From Rubripirellula sp. (GTDB lineage: Bacteria; Planctomycetota; Planctomycetia; Pirellulales; Pirellulaceae): a stretch of 64,000 nucleotides of DNA. The notes beneath the pieces were generated by a model, which was given only the letters and a program-made list of their open reading frames with translations, was not told the DNA's origin and did no database searches. Position numbers and translations under genes: made by a program. The stretch covers positions 62,001-126,000 of the forward strand of contig JAPKCI010000002.1 of the NCBI GenBank assembly GCA_028823035.1, given 5' to 3'. Below, one piece after another: positions 1 to 9,206 of the stretch (positions within the stretch are counted from its first letter, which is position 1; each line of letters starts with the position of its first letter).

Positions 1-880
1 GGAGGCTTATGGTCGGTCAGCTCAAACATTGAACTATTTAAGAGCTTTGGCCGAAGGCGGTTTTGCCGACATTCATCACCCTGAGAATTGGGAACTCGAT
101 TGCGTTAGCCAAGCTGCAAGATCGCAGGAATATCACCAGATAGTTCGCGGAATCGGTGACTCATTACGATTCATCGATACCATCGGTGGCGTCACTCGCG
201 CTGATCTTTCACGAGTCGACTTTTACACCTCGCACGAGGCATTGTTGCTGCCCTATGAACAGGCTTTGACCCGCCAGGCAATCAGCGGCAACGGTTGGTA
301 CAACCTCGGAACACACTACCCATGGATCGGTGACCGCACACGAGATCTCGATGGTGCTCACGTCGAATATTTCCGAGGTATCGAAAACCCCATTGGCGTC
401 AAAGTGGGTCCTACGGCCTCACCTGCTGAATTGACTGAGTTGATCGAAGTCCTGAATCCCAATCGGCAACTCGGTCGCATGACTCTGATTTGTCGATTCG
501 GATCTGGCAAGATCCAGACCTGCTTGCCTCCACTAATTGATGCCGTGCAAAAATCGGGGCATCCTGTGCTCTGGTCCGTTGACCCCATGCATGGCAATAC
601 CATGACGACGGACAATGGAATCAAGACCCGCCACTTTGATCAGATTCTGAGTGAGGTGCGGGACTCATTTGCGATTCACCAACAGCAGGGAACGATCGTT
701 GGTGGCATTCACTTGGAACTCACTGGCAACAACGTGACCGAGTGCATTGGTGGTGCCGGGGGTCTTCAGTCAGCGGACTTGGCTCGCGCTTACGAAAGCA
801 ATGTTGACCCGAGACTCAATTACGAACAGGCGATGGAAATCGCGTTTCTGATCGCAGGGCAAGCCAGAGAATCTGCCTGA
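1..880 (+). CDS. Class II 3-deoxy-7-phosphoheptulonate (DAHP) synthase, 5'-truncated by window start
   Basis: The enzyme condenses phosphoenolpyruvate with erythrose 4-phosphate in the first step of the shikimate pathway (cytoplasm). The frame is already open at base 2 and reads EAYGRSAQTLNYLRAL before the first possible start (TTG at 29), so the gene begins outside the window. About 293 residues are visible, against roughly 450 for the class II (plant/AroG-type) family. Recognisable signatures are YEQALTR, HYPWIGDRTR, DGAHVEYFRG, NPIGVKVGP and DPMHGNT. The metal-binding His, Glu and Asp expected late in the family fit the H of PMHGNT, the E of HLELTGNN and the D of VDPRLN. The last motif is usually CDPRLN in the members I know; here Val replaces that Cys. 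The next gene starts 71 bases downstream. Confidence 0.93.
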   Translation, partial: EAYGRSAQTLNYLRALAEGGFADIHHPENWELDCVSQAARSQEYHQIVRGIGDSLRFIDTIGGVTRADLSRVDFYTSHEALLLPYEQALTRQAISGNGWYNLGTHYPWIGDRTRDLDGAHVEYFRGIENPIGVKVGPTASPAELTELIEVLNPNRQLGRMTLICRFGSGKIQTCLPPLIDAVQKSGHPVLWSVDPMHGNTMTTDNGIKTRHFDQILSEVRDSFAIHQQQGTIVGGIHLELTGNNVTECIGGAGGLQSADLARAYESNVDPRLNYEQAMEIAFLIAGQARESA

Positions 881-951
881 AGCAAAGACAGGAAAGGAAT
901 CTGAATCCAAAGGTAATCTGGCATCAGCAACAACGACAAACACACCTTCCC

Positions 952-1302
952 ATGAATCACCATCGCCACTCGCGGCAAGCATCCGCTGCCAATACCCCAG
1001 CGGGCACCGCAACACCGTTGCAAGAGGCCCTTGCAGTCGTGGTGACCAAATTGTCAGAGGGTGAAGTGGTCAGTTTTGGTGACATTGCCAAACGCGCTGG
1101 TCACCCACGGGCTGCCCGAGCCGCCGGGGCCGTGCTGGCAAACTCAGCCGACACATTACCGTGGTGGCGGGTCGTCTATTCCGACGGTCATCTGCCACCG
1201 TGCAACCCCAGTTTGCAAGCTGAACGGCTTACTGCCGAGGGTGTTCAGCTGACAGGATTTCGCGTCCTGAAGTCTCCTCTGGGACGTTTCACACATCCGT
1301 AA
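952..1302 (+). CDS. Alkyltransferase-like protein (ATL), MGMT C-terminal-domain family
   Basis: This 116-residue protein is the DNA-binding domain of O6-methylguanine-DNA methyltransferases. It has the family's VSFGDIAKRAG helix region, the AARAAGAVLANS segment and the active-site strand. The acceptor motif PCHR is replaced by PWWR (residues 70-73), so the alkyl-accepting cysteine is a tryptophan. Proteins of this kind are ATLs: they bind O6-alkylguanine without repairing it and pass the lesion to nucleotide excision repair (established for the E. coli and fission yeast members). The first 20 or so residues are polar and possibly disordered. ATG at 952 is the only good start. The gene stands alone, upstream of a sulfatase. 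Confidence 0.85.
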   Translation: MNHHRHSRQASAANTPAGTATPLQEALAVVVTKLSEGEVVSFGDIAKRAGHPRAARAAGAVLANSADTLPWWRVVYSDGHLPPCNPSLQAERLTAEGVQLTGFRVLKSPLGRFTHP

Positions 1303-1418
1303 ACCAAGATGAACTGTCCCGGTAGCGGCTCACAACATTGCCGAACCAGACTAAAATAGTCTACTGGAGGCAACTGACACCTCTCCCTTACCTGACCAAG
1401 AATAACGAACCGAGTCGA

Positions 1419-3089
1419 ATGATGATGAACCTACGAACATTCCTGTGCATTGCCCTTGCAGCCATCGGGTGCGCCGTCACAGTGGCTAATGATCGTCCTA
1501 ACATTCTGTTCATCATGTCGGACGATCATACAGCGCAAGCGGTTGGTGCCTACGCAACGCTGCTCAAAGATCTCGATCCAACGCCCAATATCGATCAACT
1601 GGCCGCCGGCGGCATCTGCTTTGACAATGCGTTTTGCACCAATGCCATCTGCACACCCTCCAGAGCATGCATCATCACGGGGCAATACAACCACATGAAT
1701 GGTGTCTTTGATTTGGGCGGCAGAATTGAGCGGGACAAACAATCGCTTCCAATGCTGATGCGAGATGCCGGTTACCAAACCGCCATGATTGGAAAATGGC
1801 ATCTCAAGGTCGAACCCAACTTTGATTACTACAAAGTCCTGCCTGGTCAAGGTAAGTATTTCAACACAGAGTTTCGTATCCAGGGCGACAAAAAATGGCC
1901 AAAAAACATCGTCAAGTATCCTGGTTCGCATTCATCGGATGTGATCACCGATGCAACACTTGATTGGTTTAAAAACCACCGTGATGCCGATAGGCCATTC
2001 TTTGTGTGCCATCAATTCAAGGCGCCACACGACTACTTTGAAAGTCACCCCCGCTACGATGGCTATCTGGCAGACACCGACATTCCCGAACCTCAGTCAT
2101 TGTGGCACAAACCAAATACATGGGGATCGCTTGCAACTCGCGGTTACAAAGACGAACTCGTTCCGCACATCGGTACATCCATCGGTCGCAGGAATCCCAG
2201 ACGTTCCTACGCAGCAGATCTGCCCATGAAATTCCCCACGGAATTCAAATGGGATTACAAGGATCCCAATCTCTCGGATGATCAAGTCAAGCGACTTTCG
2301 TACCAAGCCTACCTGAAGAAGTACCTGCGTTGCGTCAAGGGAGTCGACGACAACATGAAACGCCTGATGGACTATCTGAAAACTGCGGGACTCTACGACA
2401 ATACGCTGATTATCTATACCGGTGACCAAGGCTTTTGGCTCGGTGAAAAGGATTACCAGGATAAACGCTGGGCCTACGACGAATCAGAGCGTATGCCCTT
2501 CATTGTTCGCTACCCGAAAGCCATCCCTGCTGGAACCCGCAGTGATGCAATCATCGAGAACATCGACTATCCCGCTTTAATGCTGGATTACGCCGGTGTA
2601 AACATCCCGGCAGAGATGCAGGGACGTTCTTTCCGCCGCATTTGCGAGACCGGCAAGGAACCCAATGACTGGAAACAGGCAACCTATTACCGCTACTGGA
2701 TGCACATGGCACATCATGACAATCCGGGAGAAATGGCGATTCGCACCAAGACGCACAAATTGATCTACTTCTATGGCTGCGATTACCAGGGTAAAAAACC
2801 GACACCCCCAGCATGGGAACTCTATGACCTGACCAGCGACCCTGAAGAATTGAACAATGTCTATGACGACCCCTCCTACAATGTCATACGTCAGCAATTG
2901 AAATCCCAACTGGCCCAATTGCGACTGGACATTGGTGACGATGGATCACACTACCCCGAGTGTGAAAAAGTCGTGCAGGAGTTCTGGGACTACGATCAAG
3001 CCGATCGCAACAAAGCTATCGAGATTTCCGGAGCCTTTCGGCGAAGTCGCGAGGCAGAACTGGAACGCATGAAAAAGAACCAGAAATAA
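1419..3089 (+). CDS. Secreted type I sulfatase
   Basis: This is an arylsulfatase-superfamily hydrolase that probably removes sulfate esters from polysaccharides outside the cytoplasm. I chose the ATG at 1419 (first of three in a row) over the longer frame from 1338 because it gives a clean signal peptide (MMMNLRTFLCIALAAIGCAV, cleavage near VAN). The metal-binding strand NILFIMSDDH follows. The formylglycine motif CTPSR begins at about residue 78 (Cys-type, needing a formylglycine-generating enzyme encoded elsewhere), followed by the TGQYNHMNG loop, GKWHLK and the late metal-site strand IIYTGDQGFWLGEK. About 556 residues, normal for the family. The substrate cannot be read from the sequence. 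No sugar-utilisation genes adjoin it, so it looks like an isolated sulfatase. Confidence 0.92.
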   Translation: MMMNLRTFLCIALAAIGCAVTVANDRPNILFIMSDDHTAQAVGAYATLLKDLDPTPNIDQLAAGGICFDNAFCTNAICTPSRACIITGQYNHMNGVFDLGGRIERDKQSLPMLMRDAGYQTAMIGKWHLKVEPNFDYYKVLPGQGKYFNTEFRIQGDKKWPKNIVKYPGSHSSDVITDATLDWFKNHRDADRPFFVCHQFKAPHDYFESHPRYDGYLADTDIPEPQSLWHKPNTWGSLATRGYKDELVPHIGTSIGRRNPRRSYAADLPMKFPTEFKWDYKDPNLSDDQVKRLSYQAYLKKYLRCVKGVDDNMKRLMDYLKTAGLYDNTLIIYTGDQGFWLGEKDYQDKRWAYDESERMPFIVRYPKAIPAGTRSDAIIENIDYPALMLDYAGVNIPAEMQGRSFRRICETGKEPNDWKQATYYRYWMHMAHHDNPGEMAIRTKTHKLIYFYGCDYQGKKPTPPAWELYDLTSDPEELNNVYDDPSYNVIRQQLKSQLAQLRLDIGDDGSHYPECEKVVQEFWDYDQADRNKAIEISGAFRRSREAELERMKKNQK

Positions 3090-3392
3090 CCATCTTCACC
3101 ACACCAGAACAGCAAGATTATTTTCGGGCGGTATGACCCCGAATCACCACCCACTCGAACCGCTGGCAACCAAGGCTCTGGAGCATCGTTGCATACTATT
3201 CTGACTGGAAACCCCGATACGACACCCCCAATGCCCAGCCAGTCCTAAACTGGTTCCAGCTTATATTCGTAGACGGTCCAGCACAGGACAATATCCCGCC
3301 AAAATCAAATACCTGTCGGTGTTCTGCCTGACTCACTACTATCTGATGGTTCAAAGCGGCAGCAGCACATTCATTTCCAACGAGCCCAGCGA
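3090..3392. other. Intergenic region upstream of lepA, no feature recognised
   Basis: These 303 bases separate the sulfatase from lepA. I see no open frame with coding character, no RNA gene and no convincing terminator hairpin with a T tract. The lepA promoter should lie here, but no promoter could be assigned by eye. Confidence 0.5.
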
Positions 3393-5189
3393 ATGAAACA
3401 CATTCGGAACTTTTGCATCATTGCACACATCGACCACGGCAAGTCAACACTGGCTGATCGACTGATTCAAGCCTGTGGTGGCGTGACGCAGCGCGAGTTC
3501 CATGACCAAATGCTCGACTCGATGGACATCGAGCGGGAACGCGGCATCACGATCAAGAGCAATACCGTCTCGCTTTCCTATACAGCAAAGAACGGTGAAA
3601 ACTATCTATTGAATCTGATCGACACTCCGGGACACGTTGATTTTTCGCATGAGGTGCGGCGGTCGCTGATGGCATGTGAAGGTGCGTTGATGGTCGTTGA
3701 CGCATCACAGGGTGTTGAAGCACAAACGGTTGCCAACCTGTACCTCGCCCTGGAATACGATCTGGATCTGTTGGCAATCATCAATAAGATTGACTTGCCT
3801 GCCGCTGACGTCGACCGCGTGCGAGAAGAAATTGATGCGGACCTTGGACTGGACCCATTTGCGGCAATCCCCGTTTCCGCAAAAACAGGGATTGGCATTG
3901 AGGATGTACTTGAGGGCATCGTGGAACACCTTCCCTGTCCCGAGGGAGATCCCGAGGCACCCCTGAAGGCATTGGTTTTTGATGCCCACTTCGACAAATA
4001 TCGAGGTGTTATCCTGCAGTGCCGTGTGATGCAGGGAACACTGAAGCCGCGACAGACAATCCACTTCATGCATTCCGGTCGCGATTACAAGGTGGACGAA
4101 CTTGGATACAACCAGTTCAAACTCAACCCGAAAGAGCAACTGAGTGTTGGCGAGGTCGGCTACATTGTCGCTGGTGTAAAAAGTGTCCAGGACATTGAGA
4201 TTGGTGACACAATCACCATGCTCGATCGGCAGGCAGACAAACCAATCCCGGGTTATCAGGAAGCCAAACAGGTCGTTTTTTCATCGGTCTATCCGATGAG
4301 TACTGATGAGTATCAAGATCTGACCAAGGCTCTCGACAAGCTCGCCATCAATGACGCCGCCCTGACTTATGAGAAAGACAGTTCAGCCGCTCTGGGTTTT
4401 GGTTTCCGTTGCGGATTCCTCGGATTGCTACATCTTGATGTGATTCAAGAACGTTTACAGAGGGAATTTGACATTGGGCTTGTGATCTCCGCGCCTTCGG
4501 TTAAGTACAAACTGAATTTGAGAGACGGGACGACGATCGATGTTGATAATCCAAGCTACTGGCCTGACCCCACCAATATTGATTCAGCCTCTGAGCCGTA
4601 CATCAAAGCGTCCATTCTGACACCAGAAGAATTTGTTGGCCCCGTGATGGAACTCTGCCGAGAACATCGCTCGGAAAGTCAGACAATGAACTACCTGTCG
4701 GCTGGCCGGGTCGAAGTAACCAGCGAGATGCCACTGGGCGAAGTCCTGTTTGACTTCTATGGCAAACTAAAGATGATCACCCGCGGCTATGGTTCATTTG
4801 ATTATGCGCCGATCGAGTATCGAACCACAGATGTCGTCAAAGTCGACATCCTTGTCAATAAAGAACCGATTGACGCTTTGGCCTACCTGGTCCATCGGGA
4901 AAAGGCACGGGCTCGAGCCTTGCACTACTGTGAACAGCTCGCCGAAGCAATTCCTCGGCACCAATTCAAAATTCCGATTCAAGGGGCGATCGGCGGGACC
5001 ATCATTGCACGAGCCACGATCCAGCCCTACCGGAAGGATGTCACAGCAAAACTTTATGGTGGTGATGTGACTCGAAAGAAAAAGCTGCTTGAAAAGCAGA
5101 AAAAAGGGAAAGCCAAGATGAAACAGTTTGGCAGCGTGAACATTCCGCAACAAGCATTTGTCTCTGTACTGCGGGCAGACAAGGACTAG
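3393..5189 (+). CDS. lepA: Elongation factor 4 (LepA), ribosomal back-translocase GTPase
   Basis: LepA is a translational GTPase that binds stalled or mis-translocated ribosomes. The 598-residue length is standard. The protein opens with the GTP-binding P-loop AHIDHGKS (about residues 11-18), followed by RGITIKS (switch I), DTPGH (G3) and NKIDLP (G4). Elongation-factor domains II and III follow. The LepA-specific C-terminal domain includes YGGDVTRKKKLLEKQKKGKAKMK, with its family-typical basic tail. The ATG at 3393 gives the canonical MKHIRNFCIIAHIDHGKS start. In many bacteria lepA precedes lepB; here it is followed by a short repeat region and an unrelated Rieske oxygenase. Confidence 0.98.
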   Translation: MKHIRNFCIIAHIDHGKSTLADRLIQACGGVTQREFHDQMLDSMDIERERGITIKSNTVSLSYTAKNGENYLLNLIDTPGHVDFSHEVRRSLMACEGALMVVDASQGVEAQTVANLYLALEYDLDLLAIINKIDLPAADVDRVREEIDADLGLDPFAAIPVSAKTGIGIEDVLEGIVEHLPCPEGDPEAPLKALVFDAHFDKYRGVILQCRVMQGTLKPRQTIHFMHSGRDYKVDELGYNQFKLNPKEQLSVGEVGYIVAGVKSVQDIEIGDTITMLDRQADKPIPGYQEAKQVVFSSVYPMSTDEYQDLTKALDKLAINDAALTYEKDSSAALGFGFRCGFLGLLHLDVIQERLQREFDIGLVISAPSVKYKLNLRDGTTIDVDNPSYWPDPTNIDSASEPYIKASILTPEEFVGPVMELCREHRSESQTMNYLSAGRVEVTSEMPLGEVLFDFYGKLKMITRGYGSFDYAPIEYRTTDVVKVDILVNKEPIDALAYLVHREKARARALHYCEQLAEAIPRHQFKIPIQGAIGGTIIARATIQPYRKDVTAKLYGGDVTRKKKLLEKQKKGKAKMKQFGSVNIPQQAFVSVLRADKD

Positions 5190-5240
5190 GAGCCTGAAAA
5201 CCCAGACCAGATCAGCTAATCCCGAAGCACTCATCCCAGA

Positions 5241-5290
5241 TTGCACGCAGGTACAAAAGGTTGCACGCAGGTACAAAAGGTTGCACGCAG
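5241..5290. repeat. 20-bp direct tandem repeat, 2.5 copies
   Basis: Two identical 20-base units (ttgcacgcaggtacaaaagg) at 5241-5260 and 5261-5280 are followed by the first ten bases of a third at 5281-5290. They sit in the 231-base gap between lepA and the Rieske oxygenase gene. This looks like slipped-strand duplication; no coding or structural role is evident. Confidence 0.9.
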
Positions 5291-5420
5291 GCATCCCAAA
5301 ATCCGGTGTAGGTAGACGACAAGACTGACGACTGATAACGCGGGTACGCGGCCAGCAAATCGACACGCGTGGCTACCGAGACCCACCTATCTCATTAGCT
5401 AACCGATTGAAAATAGGCTC

Positions 5421-6521
5421 ATGACTAGATCAGCGATGGGTGCCAGAACTTTGCCGGGCGAGTATTTCACGTCGACAGAAATCCACGACCGTGAAACAGC
5501 CAACATATTTGAAAAGCAATGGATTTGTGTCGGAAGAGCATCAGCTATCCCCAACGCCGGAGATTTCTTTCTGCACGAAATGGATGGTGAAAGTCTGATC
5601 ATCGTTCGCAATGAATCAGGACAGGTCAATTGCTTCTACAACGTCTGCCGCCATCGTGGAACACGAATTCAAGAAGCTGCATGTGGACGCATCAAAAAGC
5701 GACTCCACTGTCCGTATCACGCCTGGGGCTATGACTTGGATGGAAAGCTCAAATCAGCACCGAACATGATGGGAGTGGATGGTTTTTGCGAGCAAGATCA
5801 TTCCCTTCACACTGCAGCCTGCCGTGTTTGGCAAGGCTTCATATTTATCAACCAGAAACAAGGCGGCGCGGCACTTGAAACGGACTTCCAGGGCATCCTA
5901 GATCGCTTCGATGACTGGGAACTTGAGCGTCTGGTGAGCGCTCATGAGATCACTTACAACGTGCGGGCAAACTGGAAAGTCATCTTTCAGAATTACAGTG
6001 AGTGTTACCACTGTTCTCTCGTTCATCCACAATTACGTCCCATCACATCCGTGGAAACGGCATCCAATGATTTTGAGGATGGGCAGCTTCTGGGTGGACC
6101 AATGATTCTTTCAGACGAATTCAAAACCGTGACAATGGATGGAAACCAATGTGGTGAACTGCTGTCCAAGCTCTCATCTGATGATCAGCGCCGAGTCTAC
6201 TTTTACACCCTCTGCCCTTCTCTTTTCATCAGTCCCCACCCCGACTATGTCCTCACCCATCGGATCGAGAGGCGCAGTGTCAACTCGACTCGAATTGTGT
6301 GCAACTGGCTATTTCCACCCGAAGTGATTCAACGCGACGGCTTTGATGTCGCACAGGCGGTTGAATTCTGGGATCTCACCAATCGCCAGGATTGGGACAT
6401 TTGTGAACTGACCCAACAGGGACTGCAATCCCGCGTCTACCAACCGGGCCCTTACTCCGAATTGGAAAGCATGCTGGCCGCCTTTGACCGCCACTATCTG
6501 TCCCTGATGACAGCAAGCTGA
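5421..6521 (+). CDS. Rieske [2Fe-2S] aromatic-ring-hydroxylating-type oxygenase, alpha subunit
   Basis: This is a 366-residue terminal oxygenase of the ring-hydroxylating dioxygenase alpha-subunit superfamily. The Rieske cluster ligands are C76 and H78 (CRHRG) and C97 and H100 (CPYHAWGYDLDG). The mononuclear iron site is NYSECYHCSLVH with H197 and H202; the third ligand (an Asp near the C-terminus) cannot be fixed by eye. Spacing and the NWKVIFQNYSECYHC motif resemble choline, carnitine and glycine-betaine oxygenases more than true arene dioxygenases, but the substrate is uncertain. No ferredoxin or reductase gene adjoins, so electron donors must be encoded elsewhere. The gene converges on a FAD-dependent oxidoreductase; only 67 bases separate the stop codons. 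Confidence 0.88.
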   Translation: MTRSAMGARTLPGEYFTSTEIHDRETANIFEKQWICVGRASAIPNAGDFFLHEMDGESLIIVRNESGQVNCFYNVCRHRGTRIQEAACGRIKKRLHCPYHAWGYDLDGKLKSAPNMMGVDGFCEQDHSLHTAACRVWQGFIFINQKQGGAALETDFQGILDRFDDWELERLVSAHEITYNVRANWKVIFQNYSECYHCSLVHPQLRPITSVETASNDFEDGQLLGGPMILSDEFKTVTMDGNQCGELLSKLSSDDQRRVYFYTLCPSLFISPHPDYVLTHRIERRSVNSTRIVCNWLFPPEVIQRDGFDVAQAVEFWDLTNRQDWDICELTQQGLQSRVYQPGPYSELESMLAAFDRHYLSLMTAS

Positions 6522-6556
6522 AAACACGGTCAACAAACCGAGGGTTGCTTCACTTG

Positions 6557-6595
6557 GTCGAACGGTGTTCGACGCCTGACTGATCAAATCAGGCG
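6557..6595. terminator. Two adjacent hairpins between convergent genes
   Basis: A perfect 7-bp stem with a 3-base loop (GTCGAAC / GTTCGAC, 6557-6573) is followed at once by a second 7-bp stem (CGCCTGA / TCAGGCG, 6573-6595) whose right arm includes the stop codon of the minus-strand gene. Neither is followed by a clear T tract, so a bidirectional terminator role is inferred from position. Confidence 0.5.
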
Positions 6596-8229
6596 ATCCG
6601 ATCCCGTAGTATTTCATGGGCAGCATTCCTTCCACAGGCACCCATCACGCCTCCACCGGGATGACTGGCGGCACCGCACAGGTACAAGCCGCTGATCGGC
6701 GTTCGATGATCTGCCCAACCTGGAATCGGTCGCATCATATGGAGTTGGTTGAGATTCATGGCACCTTGAAAAATATTGCCACCCGTAAGCCCATACGTTC
6801 GCTCAATGTCGACCGGGCTCAACACCTGCCGATGCTCGATCGCATTCGAAATATTGGGCGCATACTCAGCAAGCCTTTCCAGACAACGATCCGCAAATGA
6901 TTCCTTGATGTCGTCCCACACCAGTCCCTGTTTCAGTTTGTAGGGTGCATACTGCACAAACATGCTCATGATGTGCTTTCCCTCAGGAGCAATCGTCCGG
7001 TCGACGCTTGTAGGAATCGTGATTTCAAGGATCGGATCTTTGCTGGGCTCACCATACTTGGCATCGTCATATGCCCTTTCAACCTCATTCAATGTTTCGC
7101 CGATGTGAATCGTTCCATTGTGTTGGGGAGCAGCTCCCGTCGACGGCAAACATGAAAAGTTGGGCAACTCGGACAACGCCAAATTGATCTTGGCCGTTGC
7201 TGAACTGTAATCAATACGATCAACGGCAGCCCGAAACGGTGTGGGCAAATCACTCTCTTGAAGAAAATGATTGAACGTCAAATTCGCATCGACACTCGAT
7301 GCCACCGCTGATGCACTGAATTCGCGGCCGTCACTTAACAGGACGCCACGGGCCTGATTGTTCTCGACCAGAATACGGTCCACCTCACATTCCGTCTCAA
7401 TCGTCACACCCAATTGGCGGCAGACGGTTGCAATGGACTCCGACAGTGCGCCCATGCCACCTTGCACATAGCCCCAAACTCCGCGGGCGCCGCCAGCGGT
7501 TCCCATGACATGATGCAACAACACATAGGCGGTTCCCGGTTGCGAAATCGATGCGAAGGCGCCAATCACTGCATCTGTGGCCAGAGTTGTCTTCAGAACC
7601 TCTGTTTCGAACCAACGTTCCAACACGGGTCTCGCTGCAGCGGTCAATAACTCAATCCCTTCCGGGATTGTCTCTTCCATGGCAGCCAACGCCTTACGAA
7701 GCGCCCAGCCTTTCTTGAGATCCCTCAATTTTTTCCCCATGCCAATCCGACGCCAACTCCTTGGCAGAGGCAGTAAGTCGGGCGCGGCTTGATTCAGAAC
7801 CGGTTCCAAATGCATCGCGACATCCTCGAGTACTTGCTCGTAACGCGAGAACGATTCTGCATCCGATTTACTGAAACCAGCAATCTGCTCAAAATTCTGT
7901 TTCTTGTCAGCCCCCAACATCAGATGCCGACCATCCCGCATCGGTGTGAACGACGATGGGACGCGAGGCAGGATCACCAAACCGTTCTGCTTGAGTTGCA
8001 GATCGGAAATGATTTCTGGCAACAGCAAACTGACAACGTAGGACGCGGTCGACACTTTGTAACCAGGCCATAGTTCCTCGGTAACGCTGCACCCCCCCAA
8101 CATGGGCCGCCGCTCCAAGACACAGACTTGCTTTCCCTTCTTCGCAAGGTAAGCCGCCGCAATCAACCCGTTGTGACCACCACCGATGATGACACAATCA
8201 AATGTCTGGGCCTTACTCGAACTCGACAT
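6589..8229 (-). CDS. FAD-dependent oxidoreductase, phytoene desaturase / PYROXD2-like family
   Basis: The 546-residue protein begins with a Rossmann FAD-binding motif (CVIIGGGHNGLIAAAYLAKK) and the ERRPMLGG segment typical of the carotenoid-desaturase/amine-oxidase superfamily. It ends with the second FAD-contact motif (LYLCGAASHPGGGVMGACG). The length and the overall pattern (SVTEELWPGYKVS near the start, HHVMGTAGGARGVWGYVQGGMG in the middle) match the PYROXD2-like branch better than true phytoene desaturases. The reaction is unknown. No carotenoid genes are nearby, so I would not call it crtI. The start ATG at 8229 leaves a short N-terminal extension before the FAD motif. Confidence 0.85.
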   Translation of the reverse strand: MSSSSKAQTFDCVIIGGGHNGLIAAAYLAKKGKQVCVLERRPMLGGCSVTEELWPGYKVSTASYVVSLLLPEIISDLQLKQNGLVILPRVPSSFTPMRDGRHLMLGADKKQNFEQIAGFSKSDAESFSRYEQVLEDVAMHLEPVLNQAAPDLLPLPRSWRRIGMGKKLRDLKKGWALRKALAAMEETIPEGIELLTAAARPVLERWFETEVLKTTLATDAVIGAFASISQPGTAYVLLHHVMGTAGGARGVWGYVQGGMGALSESIATVCRQLGVTIETECEVDRILVENNQARGVLLSDGREFSASAVASSVDANLTFNHFLQESDLPTPFRAAVDRIDYSSATAKINLALSELPNFSCLPSTGAAPQHNGTIHIGETLNEVERAYDDAKYGEPSKDPILEITIPTSVDRTIAPEGKHIMSMFVQYAPYKLKQGLVWDDIKESFADRCLERLAEYAPNISNAIEHRQVLSPVDIERTYGLTGGNIFQGAMNLNQLHMMRPIPGWADHRTPISGLYLCGAASHPGGGVMGACGRNAAHEILRDRIA

Positions 8230-8616
8230 AATGCTTCCCGGTTTGGAACCGTAATGGGTGGATCAACGCACGCTCAATTATTCAACCATTGTGCCACAAT
8301 TCCCGCGATGCCCCTCCTGATAAATACTCGAGCTATTTTCAGTGCCAGGGTATTTTCTCTCCGGTCTTTCAAGCGTACCCGATGCCGACGGCATGGATCG
8401 CAGCACGAAAGTGACAGCAACGATGTTCCCACTGCTGCGGGGTTGCGTTTTTTCGGGGGGGGACACACACCGCACCAGAATTCGCGCAGTTCGTGAGGAA
8501 TGATCGTCAGAGGGCCCAGTAAAAACTGGCATACGCAATCAAGACTCGAATAAAAGCAATTTGGATCAACCCCCTCGTCCGCCTCTAAACCTGCACTACG
8601 GCCACGCCATTCAAGC
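8230..8616. other. Intergenic region with a G8 run, no gene recognised
   Basis: This 387-base stretch lies upstream of the FAD oxidoreductase and should carry its promoter. It contains an eight-G homopolymer near 8454. Frames open on both strands here lack recognisable domains and look like chance reading frames. Confidence 0.4.
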
Positions 8617-9021
8617 ATGTCAAAGAGTCTTCGCTCCACTTTTACGTCCTCTGAGAACACAACGGTGTGTTCAGGCGACGGGTGCATCACAACATACCGC
8701 CGCAAGCAGAAAGAGAGTCTTAACAAACAGAAAATTCAATCGGCAGACGTTTTCAGATCTCCGGCCAAAAACGCCGCACTGAGACCCAACGCAATACGAT
8801 TTCCAATCCTTCCTCTGTTGCTGCTGACACTCGCCGCGGCACTTGATCTGGCAGGTCACCAATGGATGCCAGTTTCCGTTTTTGCTGACCTGTTAGCGAT
8901 TCTGACTAACCTTATTTTGTTTAGTATCGAATTTGGTGAAATTGATGAACCACGTTGGAAATCATTAGGGGCATGCCTGTGCGTTCCCTGTGGTCTGGCC
9001 ATCATCGCAGCCTTGCTCTAA
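8617..9021 (+). CDS. Hypothetical small membrane protein
   Basis: This 134-residue frame has no recognised family. The first 65 or so residues are polar and basic. The second half is hydrophobic, with likely membrane segments FPILPLLLLTLAAALDLAG, VFADLLAILTNLILFSIEF and LCVPCGLAIIAALL. A real start may lie downstream of 8617, closer to the first membrane segment. A two- or three-helix inner-membrane protein is plausible, but there is no conserved neighbour to support it and it could be a spurious frame. Confidence 0.4.
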   Translation: MSKSLRSTFTSSENTTVCSGDGCITTYRRKQKESLNKQKIQSADVFRSPAKNAALRPNAIRFPILPLLLLTLAAALDLAGHQWMPVSVFADLLAILTNLILFSIEFGEIDEPRWKSLGACLCVPCGLAIIAALL

Positions 9022-9206
9022 TGACCCAGGTATCACCTTGCCAACACGTTTCCAGTCGTTGCTAAGTCATCTGGCTCCCTGCCTTTGGTGACAAACTTCA
9101 TGCTTTCCAGTGAGCAAGTACCATGCCATGGAAAATTGATATTGGGATTCATTGTTTGCTATATTTCCTGTAGTCATTTTGCCTCCAGCTTCCTAGGACT
9201 TCCGTC

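Noticed and set aside
1338-1418. Upstream extension of the sulfatase frame
   Set aside because: It would place 27 extra polar residues before a clean signal peptide that starts at the ATG triplet at 1419.
6589-8229. Annotation as phytoene desaturase crtI
   Set aside because: Only superfamily motifs support it, the pattern fits PYROXD2-like proteins better, and no carotenoid genes are nearby.
8274-8726. 150-residue minus-strand frame upstream of the FAD oxidoreductase
   Set aside because: Cys/Arg-rich composition without motifs, and it overlaps the more plausible small membrane protein on the plus strand.
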